From: Tritrichomonas musculus
Taxonomy: Eukaryota > Parabasalia > Tritrichomonadida > Tritrichomonadidae
Reading direction: 5' to 3'
Length of the DNA stretch: 64,000 nucleotides
NCBI GenBank assembly: GCA_039105265.1
Contig: JAPFFF010000038.1
Coordinates: forward strand, 434,001 to 498,000
The notes below the pieces were generated by a model. That model worked only from the letters and a program-made list of their open reading frames with translations. It ran no database searches and had not been told where the DNA came from. Below, in pieces: positions 50,912 to 63,400 of this stretch; position 1 is the first letter of the stretch; each line of letters begins with the position of its first letter. The position numbers were made by a program, and so were the translations under genes.

Positions 50912-51574
50912 ATGTGGTACGAAACTGACTTTTTCGACCTAATTGGTTCAGATCAAGATATTTTTCAATTCGAAACCTTTCCTATTAATCTCTCGGAGGA
51001 GAATCCTTCGTCACCAGAACCAAACCAAAAAGATGATAAACAAATCTCAACTAATCTGTATGATCCTACACAAGGTAAGATTATTATTGAACCACAACAA
51101 AATAAAAATCATCCTCAAATACCTTCAGTACAAGAAAAACTTCCATTAAACACTTCTTTAAATATTTCTCCAGGTAATCAAACAAATTCATCTAATGACA
51201 CCAAGTATCTCTTTAGGCGTACCAAAAAAACAGAGAAACCTTCTAAACCCAAAAAGATAAAGATCAAATTGAACAGTAAAGAAGAAAATTTCAGAAATTC
51301 ATTGTATAAAATATTCTTGGAAGGCATTGATGGAAAGACTATATTGAAAAAGGAAATGGTTCTCAGTATTCATGAAGTAATAAAAAATCCTTTAGGATTA
51401 GATAAGATTAAGAGACAAAATCGTCGTTGCGTTTATTCTTATTTTCAAGATTTTGCTAATGATTCTCAGCGAATCCTTGAGTACACCAATAAAAACAAGG
51501 ATTATATTTCAAAATTGGTCGGACTATCTGATTATGTGGCTAGAAAACCCACCAAAAGTCATTCCAAATTTTAA
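50912..51574 (+). CDS. Unrecognised protein, paralogue B (same family as 48345-49046)
   Basis: The 220-residue product starts at ATG 50912 (a TTG one codon before is in frame). It opens with MWYETDFFDLIG, matching the W..(K/T)DF start of paralogue A. A polar, Asn/Gln/Pro-rich linker and a basic patch (RRTKKTEKPSKPKKIKIKLN) follow, then the conserved domain at about residues 124-210 (LYKIFLEGIDGKTILKKEMV ... YSYFQDFANDSQRILEYTNK). Unlike A, the stretch before the domain is strongly basic and could serve as a nuclear signal. The pair probably arose by local duplication, after which the linkers diverged fully. No known family was recognised. Confidence 0.75.
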   Translation: MWYETDFFDLIGSDQDIFQFETFPINLSEENPSSPEPNQKDDKQISTNLYDPTQGKIIIEPQQNKNHPQIPSVQEKLPLNTSLNISPGNQTNSSNDTKYLFRRTKKTEKPSKPKKIKIKLNSKEENFRNSLYKIFLEGIDGKTILKKEMVLSIHEVIKNPLGLDKIKRQNRRCVYSYFQDFANDSQRILEYTNKNKDYISKLVGLSDYVARKPTKSHSKF

Positions 51575-52478
51575 TTTTATTTAAATATCATTTTTTTTAA
51601 AAATAAATCCAGATTCGGATGTTTTATGATGAATTTTTTTTCTTGCTTAAGATTACTTGAAGGTGTAGAATTCATTTCATAGAATTTTAGCTAGGTTTGG
51701 TAATCAACTTTCAGAAAAAAAAAAATATCACCGTAAATTGAATTAGTTTATATCACATAAAAAATATGCCATTTTCTTTCACAAAAACTAATAGAATTAT
51801 CTTTCTATGTAACTGCTAAATTGAAAATTCAATTAAAATTTTAAAACGTTAACTATATTAAACAACACATATATGATCATCAAATAAAATTCACCAATTT
51901 TTTTCCTTAATTATAATTATAATAACTATTAACACAAATATGAAAATCATATTATTACGAAATAAAATATATACTAAATAAAAAGTAATGTGCTTTAAAA
52001 TATTAATAATACAATACAATAAAATAAATTTATAGAGATAATTAATATTTGTTTTAAAGGAAATTATTTAGTTTTTTTTGCTTATTTATCAAGAAATAAT
52101 AATTTATAATATTATAATAATTTCTGAGGTACTTAAAATTTTTGAAACGCATTTATCCTTTATTAAACAAATAATAAATACAAAAATAAACAAATAATTA
52201 CATTTGATTTATACCATATTATTTAAAATTAAGATTTTGCAATATTTAATCTCCAAATAAAATAATAAAATATATTTAAAAAAAAAAACTTTTGGAATAT
52301 TTTAGTTATTAATAACTGATTCCATAATTAATTTTTGTAAAATACTCAACAACAAAGTTATAAAATTTCTGATAGCATAATTAGTATTTAATTTATATTT
52401 GCATAAAATATTATCACTTTCTTTATATAAGAAAAAAGAGAAAACAAAATAAAAGATATTATTCAGACATTTACTTAT
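51575..52478. other. 0.9-kb A+T-rich spacer
   Basis: No gene or repeat is seen between the convergent genes. Confidence 0.6.
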
Positions 52479-53711
52479 TTAATGCTTCATCGAATTGTCA
52501 ACCAATTTACATGATTTACAATCGTTACAATTGCATATACATCCGAATCCAGCAGAGTCTAGTTCGTGTCCAACATGACAAATTGATGCGCATGCACAAC
52601 AAACAATAAAATTATTATTAAATTTTTTAGAACAAGTTTGACAAATGAACAGGGGATGATTATCTTTAGGATTATTAGACATAATACATGACTTAACATT
52701 GTCAGGAACTAATTGGCATTTACATCTCATATTACTATTGGGACCAAGACAATCATCAATCAAACCAGAACCGCAATGACAAATCGCTGGAATATAAGGA
52801 TTGAGTAACTCAAATGAATGGTTTTTGTGGCAAGTATTACGACAATTTTCACAAACAGTTACAGGAGAAATATCTGCTGAATGAGCGTTTCCTTTATTCA
52901 GACTTTGAGAAATATTGCGAGTACATGTCTGACAAATGAAGAATTTACCTTGGACAGGTTGCAATCCATATTTGAGAAAAGAGCAACAGGCTGTAGAATT
53001 TGGATTAAAAGAAAAAGGAGGAGCAGCATAAGAAAAAGATGAGTCATTTACATCTTGATTATTTTGAACTGACGACGATTGTTTGCTTTCAATATCAAAA
53101 GAAAAAGGACTTCGATATGGCTTATATAACGGAGATAATGATAAAGATTCATCCTCAAGTGGATTTGCAGGAACAAGCAATTCAGGCGGAACATAAATTG
53201 AGTTATCTGAACTCTTTGGAGGAAATGTAACTGACTGCTCTATTTTCTGCCCTTGGTGCTGATCTATAGGTTGAATATCATTTTGTGGATGATAAGATGG
53301 GACTTGATTTTGCGGTTGCGGTGGCTGCTGAAAAGGTGGTTGTGGATATTGATTTTGTGATTGTGGCTGCGGTGCAGGATATCGCTGTTGAGGATATTGC
53401 TGGGGAATTTGTTGAGGAATTTGTGATGCTGGCGGATAATACAAATTTTGATTTGGTCTTTGTTGATAATTTGAATGATGATGATGGGAAGGATTTGATG
53501 GAGGACGTGCAAAATTTTGATGCTGATAATAAAAACTTGTATTTTGATTTGGATGTGCGAATATACCACCATATTGATTCATTGGAGGATTTTGGTAATA
53601 ACCTTGTCCTTGATATCCCTGAGAAGCAAAATTACCATTTCCATCTACAGGATATTGAAAATGGTTACCATATTGATTTGGGAAATTTCCATTTGGGCGA
53701 GGATACGTCAT
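52479..53711 (-). CDS. Protein with two UBR-like zinc modules and a Gln/Pro/Tyr-rich N terminus
   Basis: Residues 1-170 are Asn/Gln/Pro/Tyr/Gly-rich and prion-like, with QQIPQQYPQQRYP runs and a His tract. Residues 240-315 and 328-400 are two related cysteine-rich modules. The first has CSFLKYGLQPVQGKFFICQTC, VCENCRNTCHKNH and CHCG. The second has LFICQTC, CCACASICHVGHE and CICN. The order C...F.CQTC...C..C...CH..H...C.CG matches the UBR box, the zinc fold of N-end rule E3 ligases that binds destabilising N-terminal residues. No RING or HECT domain is present, so it would need a partner to act in degradation. Start ATG 53709-53711. Confidence 0.7.
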   Translation of the reverse strand: MTYPRPNGNFPNQYGNHFQYPVDGNGNFASQGYQGQGYYQNPPMNQYGGIFAHPNQNTSFYYQHQNFARPPSNPSHHHHSNYQQRPNQNLYYPPASQIPQQIPQQYPQQRYPAPQPQSQNQYPQPPFQQPPQPQNQVPSYHPQNDIQPIDQHQGQKIEQSVTFPPKSSDNSIYVPPELLVPANPLEDESLSLSPLYKPYRSPFSFDIESKQSSSVQNNQDVNDSSFSYAAPPFSFNPNSTACCSFLKYGLQPVQGKFFICQTCTRNISQSLNKGNAHSADISPVTVCENCRNTCHKNHSFELLNPYIPAICHCGSGLIDDCLGPNSNMRCKCQLVPDNVKSCIMSNNPKDNHPLFICQTCSKKFNNNFIVCCACASICHVGHELDSAGFGCICNCNDCKSCKLVDNSMKH

Positions 53712-54036
53712 TTTATAAATTATAAGAAAATGAAAATTTTCCTTTCAAAAAAAATTCGGTGGAAAAAAAAATCTATAGAATATTTTGTGAGAACGTTGAA
53801 ATATACGATTAAATGTCAAAGAATTTTATTTCGTTTTTTTATTTTTTGTTTTTAAAATATCTTGCATTAAATACTACTTTATTAATATTAAATACTCTTA
53901 TATTATCGATTATTATATAATATGCTCGAATCTACAATAATCTTTATATTTCTACTCTTGAAGAGATTCTAAACTCCATAATTCCAAATCTATTCATATC
54001 ATTCTTCTTATTTTTTTTTTTAATAAATAAATGAAA
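53712..54036. other. A+T-rich spacer
   Basis: Upstream of the UBR-like gene (minus strand) TTTTCATTTTC lies 15-30 bases before the ATG. Nothing else is supported before the tRNA. Confidence 0.6.
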
Positions 54037-54109
54037 GGAGTGGTAGCTCAAATGGTAGAGCAATGGACCGCAGTTCCATAGGTTATCGGTTCGAGTCCGG
54101 TCGACTCCT
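54037..54109 (+). tRNA. tRNA-Cys (anticodon GCA), with unusual features
   Basis: A 73-base cloverleaf: acceptor GGAGTGG/CGACTCC, D stem GCTC/GAGC, anticodon stem ATGGA/TCCAT with loop CCGCAGT, 5-base variable loop, T stem ATCGG/CCGGT with loop TTCGAGT, and discriminator T73. The anticodon is GCA, and U73 is the usual cysteine discriminator. Two oddities: position 33 is C instead of the near-universal U, and the sixth acceptor pair is G-G. An oligo-T terminator follows at once. It may be functional with editing or tolerance, or a slightly decayed copy. Confidence 0.85.
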
Positions 54110-54110
54110 C

Positions 54111-54116
54111 TTTTTT
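54111..54116 (+). terminator. Pol III oligo-T terminator
   Basis: Six T residues begin two bases after the tRNA discriminator, as expected for RNA polymerase III. Confidence 0.8.
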
Positions 54117-54326
54117 GACAAATTTCACCAAATTTTGAATTTCTAACATAGAAATGACATAACACATAAATAAAAGAACAACCCAAATCAAAACAGTTTT
54201 TAATTTTTTATTTTGTCAATGATAAAAACATAAATCTTTCAAAAACTTCACAAAAAACATCCAAAATAAAAAAAAATCCTACCACTTTTTATAAAATTTT
54301 AGGCCAAAATTAGGTCAAATTAATGT

Positions 54327-54365
<39 letters not shown>

Positions 54366-54473
54366 ATTTAAAATGAAACAAAAAATCGCACAATCATTAA
54401 TACTATACAATGAATCATTTTGCCAGTTGAAAACAACAAAAATTTTAAAAATTTAATCAATAAAAACAAATAT
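54117..54473. other. Spacer with a 37-base poly-A run
   Basis: It holds the 3' flank of the BEACH gene. An uninterrupted A run stands at 54328-54364; no gene is seen. Confidence 0.7.
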
Positions 54474-57400
54474 TTATTCTATTACAAAAGGATGCTCAAT
54501 GAATATAATATTTCCTTGTGTTGTTAATACATATATACAATCCTCCGACCTACAATAATCCATGTGACAGACTGTTGAATTAGTATGTGTCAAAAACTTC
54601 ATGTTGCTTGGGTCAAACGCTTCAAAGTATCCAATGTTTCCTTTCGTATCAACGAAGATGATGTAATCGAAGTCCTTCAAAGATGACACAGCAGTCCAGC
54701 TGTAAATCGAGCTTTTATTTTCATCCAAGAAAGATATTCTTGATTCTTTAATTTTGTTTCCATTTATGCTATAGACATCGAATTTCGAACAACCGAAATC
54801 GACAACAATGAAGCACCAACGAGGTGTTATTACCATTCTTCTAGGTTTTTTATGATTCAAGCTTAAAATAGCGGAATTATTATTAAAACTAGAACTAACA
54901 CAACTTAGTTTTATATTATTATTTTCGTTGTTTTCATTGTTGTTTGAAAGATCGATTACGGCGGTCTTTTGTAACGTGCTCAATGAATGTATGTGTATCA
55001 GTCCGCTCCTCGAAAGGACGGCAATCACGTTGAACTGCTGAGATACTTGGCAGTGAAGGATGACATCCTCAAGTATGATGATCTCGCCAAGCTTCTGCGG
55101 AAAAGTAAGCGTGTCGTAAACATTGATGATCGAACGATCCTTGATTAATAGGAAGTACTTCTGCGATCCGTAGATGGAGTCGAAGTTAGAAAACATGGAG
55201 TTGCTGGAGTTCATCATGCTCATGACATGCTTTATCTTGGACCGCTGCAGCTGAAGCTGCTCGTTCTCGGCATCAATCATAATGAAGTCGCTGTCGTTGG
55301 GAATCTCATCGTCAAAGTCACTGTCTTCTTCGTCGACAAAATTGCCAAGATTAGAATGAATGAAGATCTCAAAGTCATCGTCATTCGTGTAGTAGTTCTC
55401 GTAGTTGAAGCTGCTCGATGCAGCAGAAGCAGCTGCTTCGTTGTCAATGTCAGCAACACCGTCTGCCTTGTTGTCTTCAGCATTTCCATTTGCTGCCTTC
55501 TGCTGTGCACCATCTTTGTCATTACCTGCACCGTTCTCGTCATTCAAGTTGCCATCATTGCTGTACTCGTCATTCGCATTCGCATTATCATTGCCATTCT
55601 CATTTGCGTTTTCATCATTTGCATCACCATCAGCACCACCACCATCATTATTATTATTACTAGCATTGTTGTTGTTGTTGTTGTTGTCTGTGTTTTCATT
55701 ATTGTTGTTACTTTCTGCTTGTTGTTGTTGTGATGCAGCTGGGTTTTTCTGGCTGTAGCTATAGGCAGGATTGAGATTGGCAGGCGGAATTGGTCCAGAA
55801 TTAAGGTTGCTGATATTGTTGTTGCTGTCTTTAACATTAATCTCCACAAAATGCGATGTGAAGAACTTGTATGTGTGCAGCGATCCGTACTGGAAGATTG
55901 AAATCGACTCAGTTGAAGGCGAGAGAAGCAGGAGTCCTTTCTCGATTGGACAGGTGATTGTTCCAGGCGCTATCTTCAATGGAATTCTGCTTATTTCTTT
56001 GTTAATCAGGTCAGGCAAGTTCATGTTTATCACGCATGTAATGACCTTCCCTCTTGAGTCGATTGTCATGAAGCAGTTGTCAGCAATGCAGCTTGCATAA
56101 ATAAGAGGAATTGAATGCACCTTCTTCTGGACAACTTTAAATTGTTGATCATCATTATCATCGTCAGTAGTACCACTTTTATCTTTAATTATTCGTGGCG
56201 GATGCAAGTCAGTAAAGAGCTGCTGTGGCATGATTCCGTAAAGTCTCATCATTGACAAAACTTGACGTTTTGCTTCAACAAGTAATGAAGCTTCATGTTC
56301 CCAAACATCTTGCATAATGAAAGGATGCAAATAATTATGATATTTAAGAGCAAGTTTGCCACTTTGCTTGCATCCCCAAATGAGGTCGATCCATTCGTTT
56401 AGCTTGGCTGAAACCTCGTCTGATTCGAGAAGTTTCCTATGTTTGTAAACAAGCTCGAATGGATTCGAACAGTTTTTGCTTAATTGGAAATCAGGAATAT
56501 CAATGATTTTGTTGTTATTTTGGAAGATTTCTGGACAGAAATAGAATTCAGGAGGCAATTCTGAATCATTACATAAAGATAAAGAAGAGACAACTTTTTT
56601 ATCAAATTTGAATCTTCCACTTTGCATCTTCAAATAATAAGAAGTGAAAGGCTCAATTCTAATCAAGCAATCTTCAACAGTTGAAGAAGGAACAGGAGAA
56701 GTATGGAACATTTTTTCAATTTCTAAATTAATTGCATCTTCAAACAATTCTTCATTTAATTCTTCTTCTTCTTGATTTTCTTTCTTTTTGGGCTGATAAG
56801 AAATTGGAAAAGAAAGATTTCTAGAAATGTTTTGAAGATCATTTGTTATTAATGGAAAGATTGGATATTGTAAAATATCATTAAAGGTTCTTCCACTAAA
56901 AGTATTCAAAGCCATTAAATAAGTAAAATTAGACATTTGCCCAGAAGCCCACAAAGAAGTAGTTCTTTGTTTATTTTCTAAGAAGTAACTTGAAGTCGAT
57001 TCTTTTTGAACTTGCTGCATTGATAACAATGGATGATCAGCAAGTTGATTTATTAATTCATCATTTTCAACAGGTTCAAAATCAATCAAATAAGTTTCTC
57101 CATTAATGAGGAAGATTTCAATGGCAGTATTTTTTTGGTATCTTTTTCGTTTAAAGATACTCATTATTTTATGGAACTGAATATTAATTATTTTATTAGG
57201 CAACTTCAAAGTTGGATCATTTTCATTCAGTGGTATCTGATATTTACTATTACTATTATTTAAAACAAGACACATTTTATATGATGATAATAAAAAGAGT
57301 GCTTCTTTTGATTTCGTTGCTTTTATAATTGAACAAGGAAGAATGATTGAATATTTGTTCTTTTTATATTGTGAAAAACAATCTATATCTTCTTCTTGTT

Positions 57401-60400
57401 CACTGTCATCTTCTACATATTCAGTCTGTGTTTCAACATCATGATAAATCATTGAGTTATCATCATTTGAATGGGTCTGTCTAAGTTCCCAAATTTTAAA
57501 TGATTTCTCTTTGATTACAGGCTTCGTTTTAACTGGACATAAATCAAAACATGAACAATTGTCTCTTTTGAAGAATGATGAAATTATTCCTTCATTTTCA
57601 TTGTTGTTTTGCTTCTTGTAAAGTTGGATGATTAAATCTGGATTTCTTGGGAAAACAAAATTTTTTTCTACTTCATTTAATGCTTCTTTATATTTATCAT
57701 GCCGACTGTTCATTCGAATCAATTCTTTTTCAATATCATAAACAGCTGTTTTCTCACCATTTCCTAATCCTTGCAAACTGTCAAATATCATCTTCTGTGC
57801 TGCTTCAAATGCACGAGAAAGGATTGCAAAGACCATCTTGTTTGAGAATGAAATTGAATTATCTTGAAGAATTCCTATTTTATTTTGAATATCAACCAAA
57901 TAATTCAAACTTGTTCTTCTTTTATTTCTTGTTTCAAGATCAACTTCATTTTCATTTTCATTAGGATAATTAACTCTTATAAAGTCAGCTACTTCTTTAA
58001 ATATTTGTAATGATGGATGCGGTTTTTCAACACAAGGAATCATCGATACCAATGTACTACATAATTTAGAGTCAACCCATTTATTTTCTTCATCAATTCT
58101 TAGTTGAAATGTCGGACTACTTAAAAACGTGCCTTGATTAAAACTGGTGAATGATATAAATGAATCAAAAGGCGGATTTCCATCTTTTTCTTTATTCTTT
58201 GGCGGTTTTGGTTGATGATCATCTTCTTGTTCTTGTTGTTGAACTGGATCCGTCATTTTACAAACATCTTCAAAAATACTTGAATTTGCACGCATTTTAA
58301 CTTTATTTGCATTGGAATTCAAATCCAAGTCAGAATTAACATTGCTTTCATTGTACAAGTTTTTAACAGGCAGTGTTGCTCTTCTCATGAGTTGAGCACG
58401 ATAAAATGGAGAACTTGAATATTCTTCAAATAAGGCACGATTCCGATCACAGACGCTTGAAAAGAAGATACTATTAAAAGCCATTCTTAAGAAAGAACCT
58501 TTATTTTTAACAATGTTTTCATTGTTGGATGCAAATATATGCTTTGATAAGACAAATGTTAATTCAGATTCAAACTCAAAAGCAGCTGTTTTCCAATCAT
58601 TTGCTAATAACAAGACAACAGATAAAAAGTTCTTGAATTCACTACAAACATCAGGAAAACGTAAAATTTGATTAGCAAAGAATTCAGTAATAATTGCCAA
58701 ATTTGTTTGAATTATAGTTTTATCTTGATTTTGGTCTTTAAATTTAATTTTAGAACCATAACTAGTATTATAAAGACCTAGAATGACTAGCCAAATACTC
58801 CAAAAAGTACTTTGTTCAACAGAGTTACTCAATTCAGGATCATTCAACAGTTCTTTAATAACCAAGACAGCTTTATTTTGTTCTTCTTGACCGAGAGACA
58901 AAGAAAGCAGACAGATTAATGAATATAAGTTACATTTTTCTTTTATATGATTCAATAAAACATTAAATACTAATTTATAATTTGAATTTAATTGTATCTG
59001 AATAGATGCAGTGGTTAGTAAATAATGAAGATTATTTTGACTTGCTAAAGAATAAGTGGCAAAGATAGCTGAAATGATAATATCAATATCATCAGTATTA
59101 AAGAAATATTGAAGTGGTTTTACAAAATTTAATTGGAATGTTGGATCTAGTTGCTTAATTGATGGTCCTAAACGATCCAATAAATTTAATAATAAAATAG
59201 TTTTTTCTTTGTTTGAAGATTCAAATAAATGATAACTAATAGAAGTAGCTATTTGTGCTGTCATTGATTTTGAAACATATAATTCAATGAAGTTTAAAAA
59301 TTCTTCTTTAATTTGTTGAACTTCTTCTTTTGTATGATTAATACTAAATGAATGAAGAAGACACATTTCTTTTAATGTAAAATCAGTTTGACTTCCAAAA
59401 TCATTAGTAGAAACAACTTCAGGTTTTGATTCAGAGAAAAAGACAATATCAAAGACAGCCAATAATCTAGAAATCTTTAAAAATGATGATTTTGTCGATG
59501 AGAAAATATCAATAACTGAAGTTGCCCAATGTTTCATTATTCGAATTAATGATTGCATGTCAGAATTTCCCCATAATTCGAAATTAAAAATGATGAAATC
59601 CAAGAAATCTTTAATTAAAGGCTCATATCTGAATGCTGTTAAAGCGTTAAATAAAGTTAAATACAACTTATAATTCAAATTTCCTTTGAAAACTGTTGGA
59701 ATTGATTTGGATAAGATAGGAATACTTATATATTTCTTCTGTGCAAAAGCAGAAGATGACAAACAAGTCAATATTATTTCCAAGATTTGAATTGATATTT
59801 CATAATCTTTTGGTGTGAATGAAGTTAAAAGATATGTTAAATAATTCAAATCATAAACGTAAAATAAAACATCATTCAAACAATCTCCACAATGCATCAA
59901 ATTAGAAAGACTTATTTCAAATCGTTGCATTTTTATTTCTAAACTATCATTACTATTATTTTTATTTTTTATTTTTATCTTTGAATTCTTCATTTTAGAA
60001 CTTTTTGTACTTTGAAGTTCTATGTTTGAAACATCAAGACTATTATTTATATAATATTGAATGATGTTTGATGACGTTATGATAGCTGATTTGAAATTCT
60101 CAAAATTAGGATCTGATATGAATGGAAATTGCTGATTATTATGAAGGTCAGATTGAGGATCAAAAATACAAAATGGGCCAAGTTGACCAATTATTTTATA
60201 ATTGGAAATATAAGCTGATTTATTTCCACTTAAATTTTGAATATCAATATCCTTCTTTTCTTTATTCATTAAAGAATTACCACATCCAAATGTCAAGGTG
60301 ATTTTTGAATTATTTGGAAAATTGAAATTATTAAAGGTTGCAAATCCAACTTGTTCTGAGAACTTAAAAACATAAAGAGCTGTTTTATTATCAGATTGTT

Positions 60401-63400
60401 GCTTGACAAAATCAAATGTAAATAAAACCCATTCATTCGATGGAACTTGCTCAATTAATCGAATTGACGAGTTTGTTGATGAAGGATTCTTATTTGTTAA
60501 ACTTTTTCCTTTTGTGTTTCTTAATGTTGCAACTAAAGCTTCACCATTAACTAACACTTTAAATGAAACTGATCTTTCATGATTTTCAATGGAAAACAAT
60601 GTTAATGATTCTGAAAATGATAATAAAAGTGGAATATCAAGTTTAACCCAGAATGATATCGTTATGTTTCCATTCACTTCTTTATCAGTTAAGCCTTTTA
60701 TTCGACATATTGGCTTATTTAAGAAAATGTCGAAAATTGGCCTTTTTTTGTTAACCTCAGTTGTTATTAAATTCAACAACAACAAAAGAATATTTTGGGC
60801 AAAATGAGGCTGAAAATAAGAAGAAATAGGCAATGTTAATTGAAACAATTGATCAACAATAACAACATTAGTTTTCACAAAAATAATATGTGAAATTAAA
60901 TTGAAAATAATTCCTAATGATTCATAATTATTAGTTGTCAAGTCTATCAAAAAGTCGACACGATAACCGTTGTATTCAAAGGAATTCTTATACTTCAATA
61001 TTTGAAGCAATAAAAAGTCCAAGTCTCCTTTGTTACAAGCAACGCAATTCGAAGGTGAATATTTACACAATGATGAAAAGTATTCAATCAATTTCGTGAG
61101 TCTTGTTGATTGTGAATAAGAAACCAAAATTAATGGAATGAATTGAGGCGCCTTGATCAAATATAAAGCATCTTCTAATGTTTGATTTGAACCACTCATC
61201 ATTCCATAAAATTTTAATTGAGTCTCTAATGAAGGTTCTTTTCCTTCAACAGAACGAATGATGTCAGCCAAAAGCTGAAACATTTCAGATGAAAAGTAGA
61301 ATGATGAAGAAGACTGCGACAAAATCGACAAGAAAGAGAAGCATTCTTGCAAAAGTTGTTGTGAAGGATTCTTCCAAACATAGTTCAAAATGGATGGAAA
61401 GACTTGCACAAATGAAAAAATTAATGAAAGATTATGAAACAGTGAATCAGTAATACAATGAATTATTTGATTGGCCAAGTTTGTGTATCTTTCATCCAAA
61501 ATTAATGAATGCTTAGACGACACGTAATCAAGAATCTCACAAATGGTTGGAACAAGCTTGATGAAAATCGGAATAGTAAAGGAAACATGAACATTAACAA
61601 AGCCACTTCTGAGCCTATCTAAAAACAAGGTGGTCAAGGATGGTTCAAACAAGAAATGGAAAAAACATTTGGAAAAAATAGGAGAGGTTGATGATAGCAA
61701 AAATGATGATGAATCTTCAATGATCTTAAAATAGAACTCAAATATCGATATACGTGCTAGTCTCGTCTCTTTCAAAGGATTTTGAATGTAGAGCTGCTGA
61801 AGTTGGTAGGATGAATTTAGTATCAATTCATGAACATTCTCTCCACAGAACAATTCTATCTTGAAATTGATCATACTGTGGCAAATACGCATGATTTGCT
61901 CAGAAAAAAAATAAGGTGACTTGGAAGATGCATATTTTAATAGTTGGTAAAGCAAAGTTTGAGAGTTTGAAGCAACAATATGAAAGGTAAAATAACGAAA
62001 ATCAGAAATAATTAAAAATTTTTCATCATCGTCACTTAAACCTTCAAAAATATCAGCATTATTATTATTATTATTGTTATTTGTGGGTTTTGGTGCATTT
62101 TGGTCTTTTTCTTTGATTTTGTCAAGGATACTAGGTGGAGTATTAAAAAGATCATATTTAATATTAAAGATGACTGGCGATAAGATGCTTTCTTTGAAGG
62201 TTGTTAATGAGAATTTACCAGAGAGCTTCTCAAATAGAAAGATCATCATTGCATAGAGTTCGATATAGTAGGGCTTTCCAATATTTGCTATGACATTGTT
62301 GCTGACAATGGTCAAAAAAGACTCTAAATACTTTACATTCATCTTTACAAATTTGACAGAGATAAGAATGATGGCATTTATAGATTTTTTTGGGAGATAA
62401 TCTTTGATATTTTTCGAAGATCCTCCAATCACTCCTAATAAAGGAATTAATTCAGATGAATTGTATTTTAGGTCCGTAACTTCAGATCCTTCGTTTAAAA
62501 AAGTGTAATCATTTTGAAAATCAGTTATTTCTAAATCAGGCGAGTCATTAGCTTCAAGGGTTCTTTTGCTGATATCAGAATCATTTGACTCTGAAATATT
62601 TTCACAAAGGGTTGTAGCCAATAAATCTAAAAGAATTCGGATATTCTCTAGGAATTTGTCTGTTGAAACGGAGCCAATACATATTAATTCGATTAAATTT
62701 GAATCTAGAGCTTTAATGAGAGGCGCCAATATATTGATTTTGAAAAGTGATGAATATTTACGAATATTGGTATTATTGGTATTTTGATCGTTTGATATAC
62801 TATCTTGAGTGGCATCTTCAATTTGAATAAATGGACGATGTTCGTCTATAAATTGATGCGTAACTCTTAATATATGGCTAACTGATCTCGGAAGTCCACT
62901 ATTGATTACTCTGGCAAAAAAAGAATTATATATTTCTGAAAATATATCTGTAATAGAATTGCTCCCTACTAAATAGGCTAATACTGCTGCAACAAATTGA
63001 TCTGTAACGTCAAGACTATAATCGTTCAAAAAGCCTTTAATTAATAAAGAAAATATGCAATCTATATGCTGAATAATTTGCGTTTTTGATTGAAGTTGAG
63101 GATAACTGATAAAATCTAATAAAATTGAAACCAAATCTACAGCAAAATCAAGATTATGATTTCCTAAATCAGCTATCCATGCTATTCCTTGGTGAAGTAC
63201 ACCATATATCAGAATATCAGAAATCGAATTTGAATTTGATTTTTCTGGATTAGAATTTTGGTTTGGATTATTTGAATTAGAATTTGATGAAGGAGAACTA
63301 AATAAAATTTGATTAAAATCAAAATCAAGTTGTGTGTTTCCTGGATTTTTTAGAATGGTTACTTCTCTTCGAATTTCATTTAGAATTTGTTGACTCGGCT

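Noticed and set aside
53944-54186. Minus-strand frame with VDRTRTDNLWNCGPLLYHLS
   Set aside because: It is the translated antisense of the tRNA gene, a well-known artefact.
55227-55849. Overlapping frames in the Asn/Asp insert of the BEACH gene
   Set aside because: Low-complexity repeats of AAT/GAT/GCA are open in several frames. Only the minus-strand BEACH frame joins conserved sequence on both sides.
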